Shown piece by piece: positions 20,936-32,375 of a DNA stretch of 64,000 nucleotides. The position numbers were made by a program, and so were the translations under genes. Source of the DNA: Heterohyrax brucei (Eukaryota > Chordata > Mammalia > Hyracoidea > Procaviidae). Location: NCBI GenBank assembly GCA_028571685.1, contig CM053158.1, positions 56,946,001 through 57,010,000 on the forward strand. The letters are read 5' to 3'. How positions within the stretch are numbered: position 1 is the stretch's first letter; each line of letters starts with the position of its first letter. The notes beneath the pieces were generated by a model that saw only the letters and a program-made list of their open reading frames with translations, did not search any database and was not told the origin of the DNA.

Positions 20936-22099
20936 AACATAGCATGTATGCTTTCAAGCTGCTTTCCTTTTTTTTTTGACTGCACTGAAAATGTTTAAAG
21001 CCATCATAAAAAGAGTATAATAATGACTATTAAAAACATCAACAACAGATAAAAAATAAAACTGTTCATGCTCTTGCAATAACATGTAAGTGCTAACCTA
21101 TTTTTGGTGTACAGCTCTTCAGATGATTTGGTAATGAGTATATTATTACTCACATACTGTTGGTTGATGTTTTCTAGGGAGATGGCATTGTATAGAATCA
21201 AAAGTTGTGTAATTCTGAAAGAAAATGAAAATCATTTTTCCTTTTCATTGCAACAGAATAAATATTATCTGAGGAGTTATGCTTTTAAGATGTTACACTA
21301 TTCCCCAAGGTGGTTATTACAGGAATAGGCAATGTTTAACAGATGTTCATAAATAGTACTAAGGTTTGCATTTTCTAGGTTACCTTAAAAAAGAAAAATC
21401 ATAAAATGAATTAGGAAGATTTTTAAAAAAGCGTATTTCTTGATCTACCTTAGGATAGAAACCAGATAAGTACAGAAGCTACCTCAATTATGTTTCACTT
21501 TGCCTTTTTTCTTTCATTCAACATGGAACAAGCTAAGGGATTTGGGAGTTTGTTGTTTCTTTCAAATTAAATGTACGTCAGGTATTAGAATTTTTTTTTT
21601 GTCTTCAGGCTCTTTTTGAGTGAGATACCAGTCACTTCAGTGTGAAAAAATGGCAGCAGAGGGGATGTGGACAACAGGGGAGAATAACAGCACTAAAAGT
21701 ATTTGACATGCAAAAATCAAACTGTTCTACAAGACTCAGGTGCTAGATGTAGTGGTGAAAAACAGCTTTACATAGGTATGTATTTTCTTTATAAATAACC
21801 TGTATATTAGCATTATAAACATGAAAAGATTGAGATCTCTTTGTGACATTCCTCTTGCTCCAAATTCTTAACTGCTTGTCTTCCTTTATTCCGTTTAAAG
21901 TCACTGTAACGTATGTGATCAGTTGCACGTGTGATCAGTCGTTCATGATGCTGCCACAGTCTGCCTTTATTGTGTTGTCTCCTCTTGGTGTCTGTTTCCC
22001 AGTGTGTGGCCACGGTAGTAGTGTCCTCCTTGCCTGTGCACATGTTCTTTCTTCCATGAAGTGCTTTTTAACACAGAGTTGCCTTGGATTCAGTTCGTG
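20936..22099. other. Intron 2, AT-rich, no gene seen
   Basis: Long low-complexity AT-rich stretches with no recognised repeat or exon. Open stretches on both strands around 21743-22100 lack protein features. Confidence 0.4.
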
Positions 22100-22195
22100 A
22101 TGAGGTAGCCACACGCCACCTGTATGACACTGGGCAAGTTACTTAACCTCTAGAATCCCAACTTTCCCCATTGGTAAAATGGGCCTGGTAATATT
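22100..22195 (+). repeat. MIR SINE, truncated by AfroSINE
   Basis: 'gacactgggcaagttactta' and 'ttggtaaaatgggcctggta' are clear MIR core sequence. The AfroSINE starts directly after it. Confidence 0.8.
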
Positions 22196-22197
22196 TC

Positions 22198-22395
22198 TGG
22201 AGTCCTTGGGTGGTATAAAGAGTTAACATGCTCAGCTGCTAACTGAAAATTTGGAGATTGACGTCTACCTCAAGGCACCTTACGAAAAAGGCTTGACAAT
22301 CTACTCTGAGAAAGTATTCATTGAAAACCTTTTGGGGCACAGTTAGACTCACGTGAAGTACCATGAGTTGTAATCAACTTGACAGCAAATTCAAT
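22198..22395 (+). mobile_element. AfroSINE, alternative subfamily
   Basis: The head is 'ggagtccttgggtggtataa'. Its middle ('gaaaaaggcttgacaatcta', 'cattgaaaaccttttggggc') marks a different AfroSINE subtype from the copy at 9493. The tail is 'atgagttgtaatcaacttga'. Confidence 0.85.
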
Positions 22396-22584
22396 TTTTT
22401 TTTAATTATACTTCAAGAGGAGTAATGACGGTGGATTGAGGTCATGCATGTATGAGGTTTAGCATCATTGTATATTCCAAAGTTTCTATAAATGAGTAGC
22501 TGTGACCATTATGACTCTTCCTGTCACCCATGTGCCCTGGCCCAACTTCAGTATGACCTATTCAGTGACATCTTCTGGGAGGTG

Positions 22585-22790
22585 CTGTGGGGTGGTGGTT
22601 AAAAAAAAAGTTGGTTCAGGAATCAGCTGCCTTAGTTTAAAGCCTAGCTTCAGCCCTAACTGGCTGTGTTTTAGGGTTCTCTTGGGATCCATTTTCTTGT
22701 CTGTACAGTACAGGATATCAGTAGTACCTTCTCATAGGGCTGGCGTGAGGAACGGCCCAGGTCTAATGCTATGTCTGACTCCTAGGAAGG
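22585..22790 (+). repeat. MIR SINE
   Basis: 'aaagcctagcttcagcccta', 'ttttcttgtctgtacagtac' and 'agggctggcgtgaggaac' are in MIR order. Confidence 0.65.
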
Positions 22791-23189
22791 CATCAGGATA
22801 TGCTGTCATTCTTTCGTGGTTTCTGTTGTTACTGGAAGTGGTATACTCCACATCATGGTGTCTGCAGGACAGAGATGGGGGAATTGTAAGTTAACCTGTA
22901 GTAGTGTCTATATCCCAGGAAGAAGTAGAACCTTCCTTATGACATAGTTGTGGGCTGGCGGATCACTTGGTGCTTTTCTTATGAAAAATAGATTTTATGT
23001 ATTCCTGTAAACCACACCAGAAGGTTTCATGATTTATCTGGCTTTTAACGTTTTCATAAATAACTCTGAACGTAAGTGACCATCCTATTGGTTTGTTTGG
23101 AACAGACCCGGCTATACCTGTTATTCCAGAAATTATTACTAAGAGTAATCTCTTTTAAAACTGTCATGGTTTAAATAAAAGAAAAAAAA

Positions 23190-23336
23190 CAAAAAACAAA
23201 AACCCACTGCTGTCATGTCCATTCCTACTGACAGTGACCCTGTGTTTCCAAAGAGCACCTGGCAGATTTGAACTGTTGACCTTTTGGTTAGCAGCTGTAG
23301 CACTTAACCAGCATTTAACCTCTGCACCCCCAGGAT
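23190..23336 (-). mobile_element. AfroSINE, minus orientation
   Basis: An A-rich left flank leads to 'acccactgctgtcatgtcca'. 'gatttgaactgttgacctt' and the reversed head 'tgcacccccaggattt' follow. Confidence 0.88.
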
Positions 23337-24198
23337 TTGTGTAAAATATGGCTTTAAAGAGTAACTTTATGAATGATGCATTGATACCAGTTTCCTTTAA
23401 CATGAAGCCTGCTTGTAGGAAGGCAGGTGATTATTTTATGCATTTGCTTATTACTTCAGGCAGCTTTTAAATGAAGGTTGAAAAGAAGAAGAAAAGGCCT
23501 TCCTTATACTTAAGTGATGGCTACTGAGTGAGGTACAGAAACAGCTGGGTAGGATAAGGCTTGGTTCTGTAGTCTAGGACTAAGACCATTTGCTACTTGT
23601 CTGGATGCCTGGCATCTTGAGCATAGTTGGATTTCCACAAATGGTTATTCAGTGGAAAAATGAATAAGAGACTCACCATACCAGGGAACCCTCCATCTAG
23701 ATTAAAAGTTGCCACCAGGACTTCTTACAGTGTCCAAACCTGATGGATTTTCTCTAGTGTCGTAGAGTCATTTCCTTAAAGTAAGTTTAAGGAAACAGAC
23801 AAAACTAAGGCAGCAGCAGCCCCATAGTGATGTCAGGAAATTGGAAAAGTGTAGAGGGAGACAATAGCTTGGTAACATTGGTGGCAGCTTTGTGGCCACA
23901 TTTGGTCCACTGGGCTCCTCCTCCTGTGTAATGCCACAAAACAGCCTTGTGAAAAATACCGTAGTGGTCACTTCTTCTGATGTTGCCAGGAATGAGTCAG
24001 ACTAAGATAGCTTCATTTTCTTCCAGATTCCCTACTATTTCTAAGGGGGAAAAAAAAGCCCTACAGTATTAAACAGCAGCTCTCCATCCCTGTCAGGGTA
24101 TTGTGTTTGTTATGCCTTGATAAAATAAGAGAAGAGGCTATAAGGAAACCATATCAGGGCTCAGAAATACCTGTGATTTAAGTAATGGTTTTCCTTTT
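23337..24198. other. Intron 2, no gene seen
   Basis: Nothing recognisable beyond simple A-runs near 24043-24055. Confidence 0.4.
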
Positions 24199-24393
24199 GT
24201 TTGTTGCCACTGAGGTGGTTCTACTTAATGGTGACCCTCTGTTACAGATTAGAACTGCCCCATAGGGGTTTTTTGACTGTAATCTTTACAGAAGCGGATA
24301 TTTATACTTCTCTGATACTGTTGAGTAGCTTCAAACTGCCAACATTTAAGTTAGTTGTCTAGCATAAACTGTTTGTGCCACTGGGTGACCTTA
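24199..24393 (-). mobile_element. AfroSINE, long form, minus orientation
   Basis: 'ttgccactgaggtggttcta', 'gaactgccccatagggg', 'ttcaaactgccaacattt' and 'tgccactgggtgacc' are diverged but in order. Confidence 0.8.
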
Positions 24394-24409
24394 ATCTATT
24401 TTCAGTGAC

Positions 24410-24660
24410 TTAAATTTATTCAGTAATTATTGAATACCTAAAATAAGTCTAGCACTCAGCTTACTGGTGTATAAAGATGGAGAATGAATGGTACTTCAAA
24501 GATGTTCAGTACCCAGTAGACTAATGTATAGGAACACAGAGTGGTCATTCAGATAGTAGAGGCATGACTAGATGTTATGGGCATACAGACAGGCAAGGGG
24601 TATGTGTCTTACTTCAGATGGTTGGCAGTCAGGGAAGGCTTCCTGAAAGAAGTGAAAAAT
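24410..24660 (+). repeat. L2-like old interspersed repeat
   Basis: It opens like 'tattgaatacctaaaataag' (from 'attgagcacctactatg') and includes 'cagtcagggaaggcttcctg', features of the same old family seen at 27040-29045. Confidence 0.5.
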
Positions 24661-25284
24661 ACCTTCCCTTTCCCACTTGTCTTTAAATCTAATACAACTA
24701 ATGCTTTGACCCTAGAAACCTGGGCTTTATTTTTCCTTTTGAATTTCATCCTATTTATCTCTCAGAATGATTGATGAGAAGTTGGCAGTATGTATTTTGA
24801 AGACAGAAGAATCAGAATTTTGATCAGTTTACTATTTTCGGGTACTGTTTGTCAAGATTGTTAATTTGTAGTGTTGTGGGAAAGACAAGTGTTACGTGAA
24901 GGGCATGTTGCTGGCTGCCTTCCAAGATAGGATCTGATGAACAACCCTCAAGGAATGTAACTTTTGGTAAACTCCAGATGTTTCTTGGCTTTGTAGGTCT
25001 GGAAACTTGGTGCTTACTGCTGAGTTTTCTGGCTAAGGATGCTGGACTCTCACCAACCAAACTTAAGAGAATGATACATAAACACACCGCCAAGGGGCAT
25101 ATTTGTTGAAGGAAATGGTTTTCTCGTGCCTGGAATGCTCACATCTGCTGTCATGCCTCAGAAGATAGCTTCAATTCTTTTAATTGTGACACAGTTTTTT
25201 ACCTTTTAAAGCAAAAGAATACATGTGAAACAAAAGCATAGTCTTTCATTGATGTATGCACTTCACACTTACTCATGAAGAGTG
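24661..25284. other. Intron 2, no gene seen
   Basis: No repeat or exon that I can name. Confidence 0.4.
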
Positions 25285-25480
25285 TTGTTATTAATAGATG
25301 CCACTGAGTCCATTGTGACTCACAGTGACCACGTGTGTGTAGAGTAGGACAGTTTCAGAGGGCTTTCAAGGCTGTGACCCTTCAGAAGCATGTCACCAGG
25401 CCGTACTTCCAAGGCTTTTTGGAGTGAGTGCGAATCTCCAATCTGTTGGTTAGTAGTTTAGTACTTAATTGTTTGTAGTG
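25285..25480 (-). mobile_element. AfroSINE, long form, minus orientation
   Basis: 'gatgccactgagtccattgt' near the left and 'gcgaatctccaatctgttgg' near the right are reversed AfroSINE parts. It forms an inverted pair with the copy at 25530. Confidence 0.8.
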
Positions 25481-25529
25481 AATAGTAGTTGGTAGGTAAA
25501 TAGATTTACAATGGCTGGCATGTTTCGAA

Positions 25530-25688
25530 GGAGCCCTGCTGGCTCGGTGGTTAACATTTGGTTTGAGCCCTCCACAGGAGAAAGATGAGCAGTCTGCTTC
25601 AGTCAAGACTGTGTAGCCTGGGAAACCCCAGGGGACAGTTCTGCTATGCCTTACAGAATTGATGTGACTGCATACAACAACAGCAAAA
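25530..25688 (+). mobile_element. AfroSINE
   Basis: 'aggagccctgctggctcggt' is a well-preserved head. 'tgagcagtctgcttcagtca' and the tail 'acagaattgatgtgactgca' follow. Confidence 0.88.
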
Positions 25689-26109
25689 TATTTCTTGAGA
25701 ATTTATTGTATACTTAATAACCTCTGTGCTAAGTACTTTGCTTTCATTGTCTCATTGATTCCTTCAGGGACCTCAGAGTTATGTCATCACATGTGTCCCT
25801 AGTTTGTAGAATTATCCTCTGAGAGGTCCAAGCAGGTTGAATCCTAAGCCCTCACTCTCAGTAACTTCAGTATAGGGTTTTTCAAACTCGAGACAAAACT
25901 GAGCACCTCTGAGTGACAGAAAAGCGTGGCAGTAAGAGCCCTGTTCTCAAGGTTGCTTGTCTTCGTCCAGGGACTGTGATCCTCAGTGCCTCAAGTTCCG
26001 TGTGAAGCCTAGGTCCAAGCAAACTGGACTGGAGATGCTATCCACAAAGCCCTCCTTTACCGTCTTGGTCGAGGACTGACTGGCATGTTGCTTCTTCTTC
26101 TCATGAAAG
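25689..26109. other. Intron 2 with a diverged MIR/L2 piece
   Basis: At 25695-25840 'tctgtgctaagtactttgct' and 'ctcattgattccttcagg' fit a reversed MIR/L2 end. The rest is unassigned. Confidence 0.4.
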
Positions 26110-26263
26110 CAGACTTGTTGCCCTTGAGACAGTTCTGACCCAGTGAGTCTATGTGACACAGTGGAGCTGTTCCAGAGGGTTTCCAGAGGGTGGCCGGTAC
26201 ACTCAAACTGCCAACCTTTCCGTCAGCAGATAAGATCCTAACCGCTGTACCACCAGGGCTCCC
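26110..26263 (-). mobile_element. AfroSINE, minus orientation
   Basis: 'ctcaaactgccaacctttcc' and the reversed head 'ccgctgtaccaccagggctc' are clear. Confidence 0.9.
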
Positions 26264-27039
26264 TCTATGCTTGAGCTAATTGTATTAGTTGCAACCCTCA
26301 GGTACCCTGGCACATCCTCTGCCTGCTGTGACTGCTGCCAACAGCACCCATCAGCTGAACATGGGAAGGAACTGGATCTGTTGTGTTTCACATCACAGAA
26401 GTATTCTTAATGTAGAAACACATCCACTGTCACGATTCACTGCCTTTTAACTTCACAGTGGTTGGAGTTTAAAGGGGTCTTTTGTGAGCATTGAAATCAC
26501 TGAAGAAGGTGGATAGCTAGAATTTTCCACTTGACTGATAGTATAGAACTGTAACTAATGATAGAGAATGATACTTTCATTGCCCCTGTTTTAACTTATG
26601 TAGCTAACGGTCTGCAATTTCATACCAGACCAAATAATTTTTTATCTTTTCTGCTTCTTTTCACTTAAGCAAAGCAGCTTTGGTGACAGTGGAATTGTTA
26701 TTAGGGTCTAAGATTGAGGTTCTGTTTTATTTAGAAAAAGTGATACAACCAGAACTCTGTAATAATTTGATTTTCAGTAAGCCAGTGTCCAGTAAACAGT
26801 TTTTTCGCTGAGTTCATTTCAAACTTTTAGTATAAAATAGTATCAGTGATTAATAAACATCATCTGAGCTGTATGTACTATCATCATTTTTTTACTTTCT
26901 GTTTTCAGTAAGAAAAGTGAGTGATCTTATACATCATAGACCAAGAGGGTACCAGGTCAGCAGATTTTCTGAACTCTTTGGGCATTGTTCAGTTGATAGA
27001 GAAAGTATCTTGATTTAATTATAATGTTCATTCATTTGT
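26264..27039. other. Intron 2, no gene seen
   Basis: AT-rich sequence without a recognised feature. Confidence 0.4.
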
Positions 27040-27185
27040 TTAGAAAATATTTTGAATATTTGAGCTTGGTGGGGATATAAACAAGCCAATTAATAAATAC
27101 AAATTGTGAAAAATGCTATAATGGAAATAATCAAGTCTTGTAGTCAAATGATGGGGGAGTCCTGATGGTCAAGGAAGACACCTCT
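27040..27185 (+). repeat. L2-like old repeat, left part
   Basis: This old repeat continues at 28785-29045 once the L1 at 27200-28770 is removed ('ggtcaaggaagacacctctg' then 'aagttgacagccagagat'). Confidence 0.5.
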
Positions 27186-27199
27186 GAAGAGATGATTTT
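27186..27199. repeat. Target-site duplication of L1, left copy
   Basis: gaagagatgatttt here matches gaggagatgatttt at 28771-28784 with one mismatch. Confidence 0.85.
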
Positions 27200-27355
27200 T
27201 TTCATGATTTCTGGGAAGTTCTCTGTCAGCAGCTCAGCAACACTACTATCTGTGTTCTCAGGTGTCTCGCCCTATTCAGGGACTCCAATTAATTGTAGGT
27301 TGTCCCATATGCTTCTTAATGCTTCTTCATTTTTCTTGTTTCTTTTTTCTGATTT

Positions 27356-27826
27356 CTACTCATAGATGCTGGCATCAGTAGCTCTGCCTTCCACGTCAGA
27401 AAGTATCTTTTCCATTTGTTCCATGCTGTTTTCTTGGGTTTGAATTGAAGTTTCTATGTCTTTGATTTTGTTCTTGATCTGTTGGATTTCAGAGTGCTGG
27501 TGTTCCATCAGATTGAACAGCTTGCTTAATTTTTCATTTTGCTCTGCTACATTTTGTGTAACGTTTAGGAGCGTTCTATGTATAATCTTTTTGTATTCAC
27601 CTTCTGATAGTTTCAGAAAAGTTTCTTTGTCCAGGAAGCTCTTTGGTGGTTCTGCTTGGGGGCCTTCTGAAGCCATGGGTGATTTCCTGGTTAAATGGCT
27701 TTCTCCAGAGACTGTTGCTTTTTGGGCTTCATGTGAGTCAGTAAAGGCTGGGAGAGATCTGTGAGGATGGACCACAGTTGTTTCTCTAAGCTGTCCTAAA
27801 ATGAAAGGTAAAAGGTATCTGACCAC
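27356..27826 (-). pseudogene. L1 ORF1 N-terminal fragment (coiled coil)
   Basis: An open frame of 156 codons, part of L1 ORF1, the RNA-binding trimeric protein of the L1 particle. Residues about 70-140 are rich in heptad-like E/K/I/L spacing ('QIKNKIKDIETSIQTQE' lies here), typical of the ORF1 coiled coil. The central RRM and C-terminal domain are absent because the element ends. The first Met may lie within former 5' UTR; Met 51 (MASEGPQAEPP) is an alternative start. Confidence 0.75.
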
Positions 27827-27959
27827 TTCCCAGGTCAGTCAGGTTTTCAGGTATACAGGGCCCTCTTCCGAATTGCCAAAATAAGCACCTGTATATCCAA
27901 CCCCAGATGTTATGAACTACTTCAAAATGCAGCCAGGCTACTGCCCTGTTGGCCTCTGT

Positions 27960-28430
27960 TGACAGGCCCCAGCCATAGGCAACACTGTGTAAAATACTGT
28001 TTTTCTGCTGGCAAAGTGCTCTCCTGTGGGCAGGCACTGCATCCCAGCCTTAGAATTAGATCTTGCTGAGGCCTCCATATCCAAGGTGGTGTCCTGCACA
28101 GCTCACCGCCTGTCGCCTCCATACAAACTACACTATGGCAGAGGCGGAAAGAGAGTCCCAATGTGCTGAGATGTACAGAGTCCACAGTCTCTGTTGCTGG
28201 GCCCTGGCTGTAGGCAACACTGTGTAAACTCTTGCCTTTCTGTCAGAAAAGTGCTCTCCTGTGGGCAGGTGCTACCCCCTAGGCTAAGAATTAGGTCCAG
28301 CTAAGGCCTCCATATCCAAGGTGGCATCCCGCACAAGCTCACTGCCCACCGTCTCCGCACAAACTACCCTAAGGCAGAGGTGGAAAGAGAGGCCAAAGGT
28401 GGTGAGACCCACAGGGTCCCAAGCCAGGCT
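27960..28430 (-). repeat. Two 235-bp tandem units in the L1 5' UTR
   Basis: Matching landmarks recur exactly 235 bases apart: 'aacactgtgtaaa' at 27981 and 28216, 'ctcctgtggg' at 28021 and 28256, and 'gcctccatatccaagg' at 28071 and 28306. The arrangement resembles the promoter monomers of rodent L1. Confidence 0.93.
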
Positions 28431-28770
28431 CTCAGAACATGGCAACTACACCTGCCAATCCCACCAGCAGGATGTCTGAGACCAGCGACCAGTTAACACT
28501 CAGCTCTGCTGGCTGGCCAAGACGGAGAAAAAGAAGTCAGAATGGTGAGTTACCTTTGGTCCGTGAAAGCCAGGGCTGGCCAGGAGCAGGAGTCAGCTAA
28601 AGAGAGGAGGTTTTCCATTTAGTAGTATGAAGTCCAAATTAACAGCACTGTGCCGTGTCCTGGGGCTCACTAGGTGACCAGAAGGCTCCATTTAATTATC
28701 AGTTCAGGTTTTGGTTTCCAGAGAGATTTAGGGAGATGTGTGCTTAGTACACCATCTTGACCCTGCCCCC

Positions 28771-28784
28771 GAGGAGATGATTTT
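28771..28784. repeat. Target-site duplication of L1, right copy
   Basis: gaggagatgatttt, the partner of 27186-27199. Confidence 0.85.
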
Positions 28785-29049
28785 AAGTTGACAGCCAGAG
28801 ATGAGAAAGAGCCAGCATGAGACTAGCCCAAAAGAAAGTGTTCCAGGCAGAGGTTACCAGAGGAACAGAGGCCCTGAGTTGGAAACATCTTGATCAATTT
28901 GACAAGCAGAAAACAGGCCAGGAAGGGTTGATGTTTAGAGGGAGAAGGCAGTGAGGTCAGTTCTGAAAGGTAGATGAGAGGCCAGATCAATGCAAGACTT
29001 TTGTAGGCTGAGGTAAGTGTTTTTGTTTTGATTTAAAGTCCAATGGGGT
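28785..29049 (+). repeat. L2-like old repeat, right part
   Basis: 'aagtgttccaggcagaggtt', 'acagaggccctgagttgg' and 'cttttgtaggctgaggtaag' fit the old family that begins at 27040. Confidence 0.5.
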
Positions 29050-29680
29050 GTATCTTACTTGGGGTTCTCTAGAAAAACAGAACCAATAAGATATATGTGG
29101 TGTATAACCACACCTGTTGCCGTCGAATCAATTCTGAGTCATAATGACCCTATAGGACGGACTGGAACTGCCCCACAGGGTTTCCACTTAGCACCTCACC
29201 TCTTGATTAGCAGCTGTAACCCTCAACCACTATACAGCCAGAGTTTCTTAGATATATGAAGAGAGATTTACTACAAGAGATTGGCTCACGTGATTGTGAT
29301 GTCAAGCGAGTACAAAATTTGTAGGTCAGGAGACAGAACTTCTGCTGGCTTCTGGAGTCAGGGGAGGTCTGACAACTCCAAAATTCATAGGTCTGGCAGC
29401 AGACTGATACTTCTGCAGGCTCATATCCCAAGATCCAAAGATCAGGCAATGGAAAGAGTACAGACTGGAGAGAGAGTGAGTTCTTCCAAAATATCTGTAC
29501 TCTGGAGGTGGACTATACCTTAAGGATACTACTCTTTCAAATGATTGATTGCATTACTTTACAATATGGAAAGCAATTACATTCCATTACATTGTGGAAC
29601 AGGAACTAGTCTAGTGTTTGGCCAGCCCACTGACAACCATAGCATAGGCAAGTTGACACATAGAATTCACCATCACAGGA
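29050..29680 (-). mobile_element. MLT-like LTR, minus orientation
   Basis: 'ggggttctctagaaaaacag' near the left and 'ggcaagttgacacatagaat' followed by 'tcaccatcaca' near the right are the reversed ends of MLT/MaLR-type LTRs. The AfroSINE at 29098-29249 interrupts it. Confidence 0.7.
29098..29249 (-). mobile_element. AfroSINE in LTR, with TSD
   Basis: Reversed tail 'ttgccgtcgaatcaattctg' and reversed head 'ccactatacagccagagttt'. A 9-bp duplication agatatatg lies at 29089-29097 and 29250-29258. Confidence 0.92.
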
Positions 29681-30239
29681 AGTCCTGAAAGATTTTGGCA
29701 AAACCCATTAATCAAATATCACAACAATGCTAGATCACAGAAATGCTAGATAATGAAGCATCTTCCCCAGCCCTCAGTGACTTAATTTGTTCTTGCTCAA
29801 ATTTGTGCATATTAATTGATCCAAGAGGGCTCTGTGGGCTTGGCTGCAAGCTTCAGGTTGGGTCCAGATCAGCTCCATGTGTCTGTTGTTCTCCTTGGGC
29901 CAGTGGTAATCACTTGGCCCAAGTGAAAAACAGCAAACCCAGGTGTAAGCATGTTTCAAGCCTCGACTTGCGTCACATCTGCTGGCATTGCCATTGGTTG
30001 AGCAAAAAGTCAAGGGGATGAGGCCTCTCACAGGAAGAGCTGCAAGGTCATATGGCAGTTGGGGGTAGCAGTTCACTTTACCACCAGCAATATCATGATC
30101 TTACTATGGACTAGGTGACCAGCTATCCCAGTGCATCTAAGAATGAAGCATATTTCAGGATGCAGGACTTCTAGAGCTAAAACGGAGTTAAGTCCCAGAC
30201 AGACTGAGATGAGTTGGGCACTCTTATGAAATACGCTGT
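29681..30239. other. Intron 2 with possible old DNA transposon
   Basis: Around 30100-30225 'gtgaccagctatcccagtg' and 'gatgcaggacttctagagct' resemble a mammalian DNA-transposon remnant. The family is uncertain. Sequence at 29760-30090 is not identified. Confidence 0.35.
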
Positions 30240-30370
30240 GGTTAATGAATTAACAGGACTGGAAGAGAAGTGAGGAAGTTAGGCTCTTGTGACCTCCCAA
30301 GTGACAAGATGGTGGCTTGGATTCAGTTGGTAGCAATTGAACAGATGTTTGTGGAAGGCACTGGCTGGTA
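30240..30370 (+). repeat. L2-like old repeat fragment
   Basis: 'ggaagagaagtgaggaagtt' and 'acaagatggtggcttggatt' belong to the same old family as 27040-29049. Confidence 0.4.
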
Positions 30371-30429
30371 ATAAGCTCAGTTTATAATAGCTGCTAGATG
30401 TACTCCTTGCCTCTGCAAAGGCAAACTTC

Positions 30430-30640
30430 CTTTTCTTTTACTCTTCTAGCATGTGATCTTTGGCAAGTCACTGAACTCCTCTGTAACTTAGGTTTTCCAG
30501 CTACAGGAGGGGTAATAGGGTTTATAACAGAGTTACTGTGAGTCTCCTTATGGTATTAATTGTAATAATTCATATGTTACATTAAAACATTTACATGAGT
30601 GCCTGGAAATAATAACTACTCTTTGAAAGTTAGCTGCTTT
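30430..30640 (+). repeat. MIR SINE
   Basis: 'atctttggcaagtcactgaa', 'ctacaggaggggtaataggg' and 'gttactgtgagtctcctt' are in MIR order. Confidence 0.65.
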
Positions 30641-32194
30641 ATTATTACCATCATTATTTATATGTAAGTTTCATTTGATTCATAGACCTGTGATATGGGA
30701 CAGAACTATCTGATTATGTAGAAAATTAGAAAGCCCATGTCTTGATGAATTCTAAGTGATAATTAGATGTAGATTTTTGTTATTTATTTGTTTTATGATT
30801 TCTAATTTTTCTATGGTGGTTACTATAGTCCAGTTGGTTAATTTAATGCATTGTGAAAAAAGGTTTTTTGATCATATAAAATGCAGCTTTTTGAGTGAAT
30901 CCATTGAAACCTTATTTTCCTTTGGCCTGCATCATCAAGAGTCCATTTTGTCTCTTACTTTGCCATAGCCAGTTGAATTCTCTGTTCTCTTTAAGTTTTT
31001 GAGTTTCTCTTTGTTTGTCCTAGCTTCCTTATATGTTCTGTTTGTGCTCTTGATTTATTCAGTCTGTGAGATCATCCTTTCTCTGAGATGGGAGAAAGGC
31101 TTTTGGACAGACAGCCAAGGAGATCTAAAACAGCCCTAGGGGCATACTTCTTGTTGTGTTCATTCCAGCAACTGATTAGAGATCAATAAATGCACAGCAC
31201 AGGTGTACATTTTGCACTTTGCCTGGAAAACAGGCCTGTATTTAAAGAGCTAAATAACAGAAGTGGCATTTTTTCAATTGGTGTGTCTCTATAAATAATT
31301 CTAGAAGGCTTTTTTTTTTTTTGGAAAGTCTCTTTTTTTGAAATGTTTAAAGCTTGAGCAGTCTGGTATCGTTAAAGTTTTGAAGAGTAGTGAAATAATT
31401 TAATCAGTGTTTAGCACTAGAAAAATAAAGAGAATAACAAAACTTACGTAGCTCACAAGTTTCTCAAAAGCCACAGGAGCTTTAAGGCTGGTGATGGAAA
31501 GTGTAATGGTCTTTGCCTGCTGGAATACATGGGGAGGCAGGAAGGAAAGAACACAGTAGAATTTTTTTTTTTTTTTAATTACACTTTTTATACCCTACCC
31601 TGAGCAGGAATTATTTCTATTTCTCTGATGAGAAGAACGGGTCAGAGCGCTTAAGAGACCTTTTCAAGGTATCACAGTGGCAAAAAAATGCACACCTAAC
31701 ATTTCTAAATTGGGAGCAAGAGGCCCATATACCATATACCAAAGTATACTGTTTTAAGTCAAGCTAATACTCTATTAAGTAGATTAACATGTGTCCAAAA
31801 GAGAATAATAGGTCTGATCCTTCTGCCTTTATAGTAATCTGGAAGCCCTGGTTTGAATTTTCAGAGCTCCTTGCAAGAATGTGCAGCACAGGGATTACCA
31901 TGGTTTCTCTTCTAAGCCCAGGCTCCATCCTCTATTCCCCGTGTAAATGTATGCCCAGATCTGCCCACCTTCCTGCATGATTGCTTCTTGGCTGCCCCTT
32001 GAGCGTAGGAATGTCCACAAGGGATGCTGCGCTCTTTGCTTGGAAAGTCAGACCCTGTAAGCTGATGCTGAGTCATTTAGGAGGAGATTTCTGGTAGAGT
32101 GTGCATGACAAAGGATGTTCAGGCTCTGGACAGGTTCCTTTGGCCTTCTAGATGCCTCACTGCAACCCATGATTAAGTCTGATTAATAGGTCAG
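30641..32194. other. Intron 2, no gene seen
   Basis: AT-rich with T-runs at 31310-31322 and 31562-31577. A 63-codon open stretch at 31789-31980 has no recognisable motif. Confidence 0.4.
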
Positions 32195-32370
32195 TCCAGA
32201 GTACTGGTGGCTCAGGGTTAAGCATTCAGCTGCTAACCAAAAGGTAGGCAGTTTATATCTACCAGGTGTGCCTTGGAAACCCTCAGGTAGTTTATACTCT
32301 GTCCTATTGGGGTTGCTGTGAGTCAGAATTGACTTTATGGCAGTGGGTTTTGTCTTGTTTTGTTTTTGGT
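32195..32370 (+). mobile_element. AfroSINE
   Basis: 'gtactggtggctcagggtta', 'gctgctaaccaaaaggtagg' and the tail 'ctgtgagtcagaattgactt' are followed by a T/G-rich end. Confidence 0.93.
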
Positions 32371-32375
32371 GGTAT

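Larger units (their letters stand above)
27200..28770 (-). mobile_element. L1 with complete 5' end but no 3' half, TSD-flanked
   Basis: Read on the minus strand, it starts at 28770 with a 'gggggcagggtcaagatgg' L1-type 5' end, continues through a 5' UTR with two 235-bp units, and enters ORF1. It stops at about 27200 inside ORF1, next to a T-run on the plus strand. The 14-bp duplication on both sides shows that the element was inserted in this form. Most L1 copies lose the 5' end, not the 3' end, so this one probably came from a shortened or internally primed RNA. Confidence 0.88.

Noticed and set aside
22502-22894. 130-codon open stretch on the plus strand.
   Set aside because: Much of it overlaps a MIR SINE, and its composition lacks any protein family signal.
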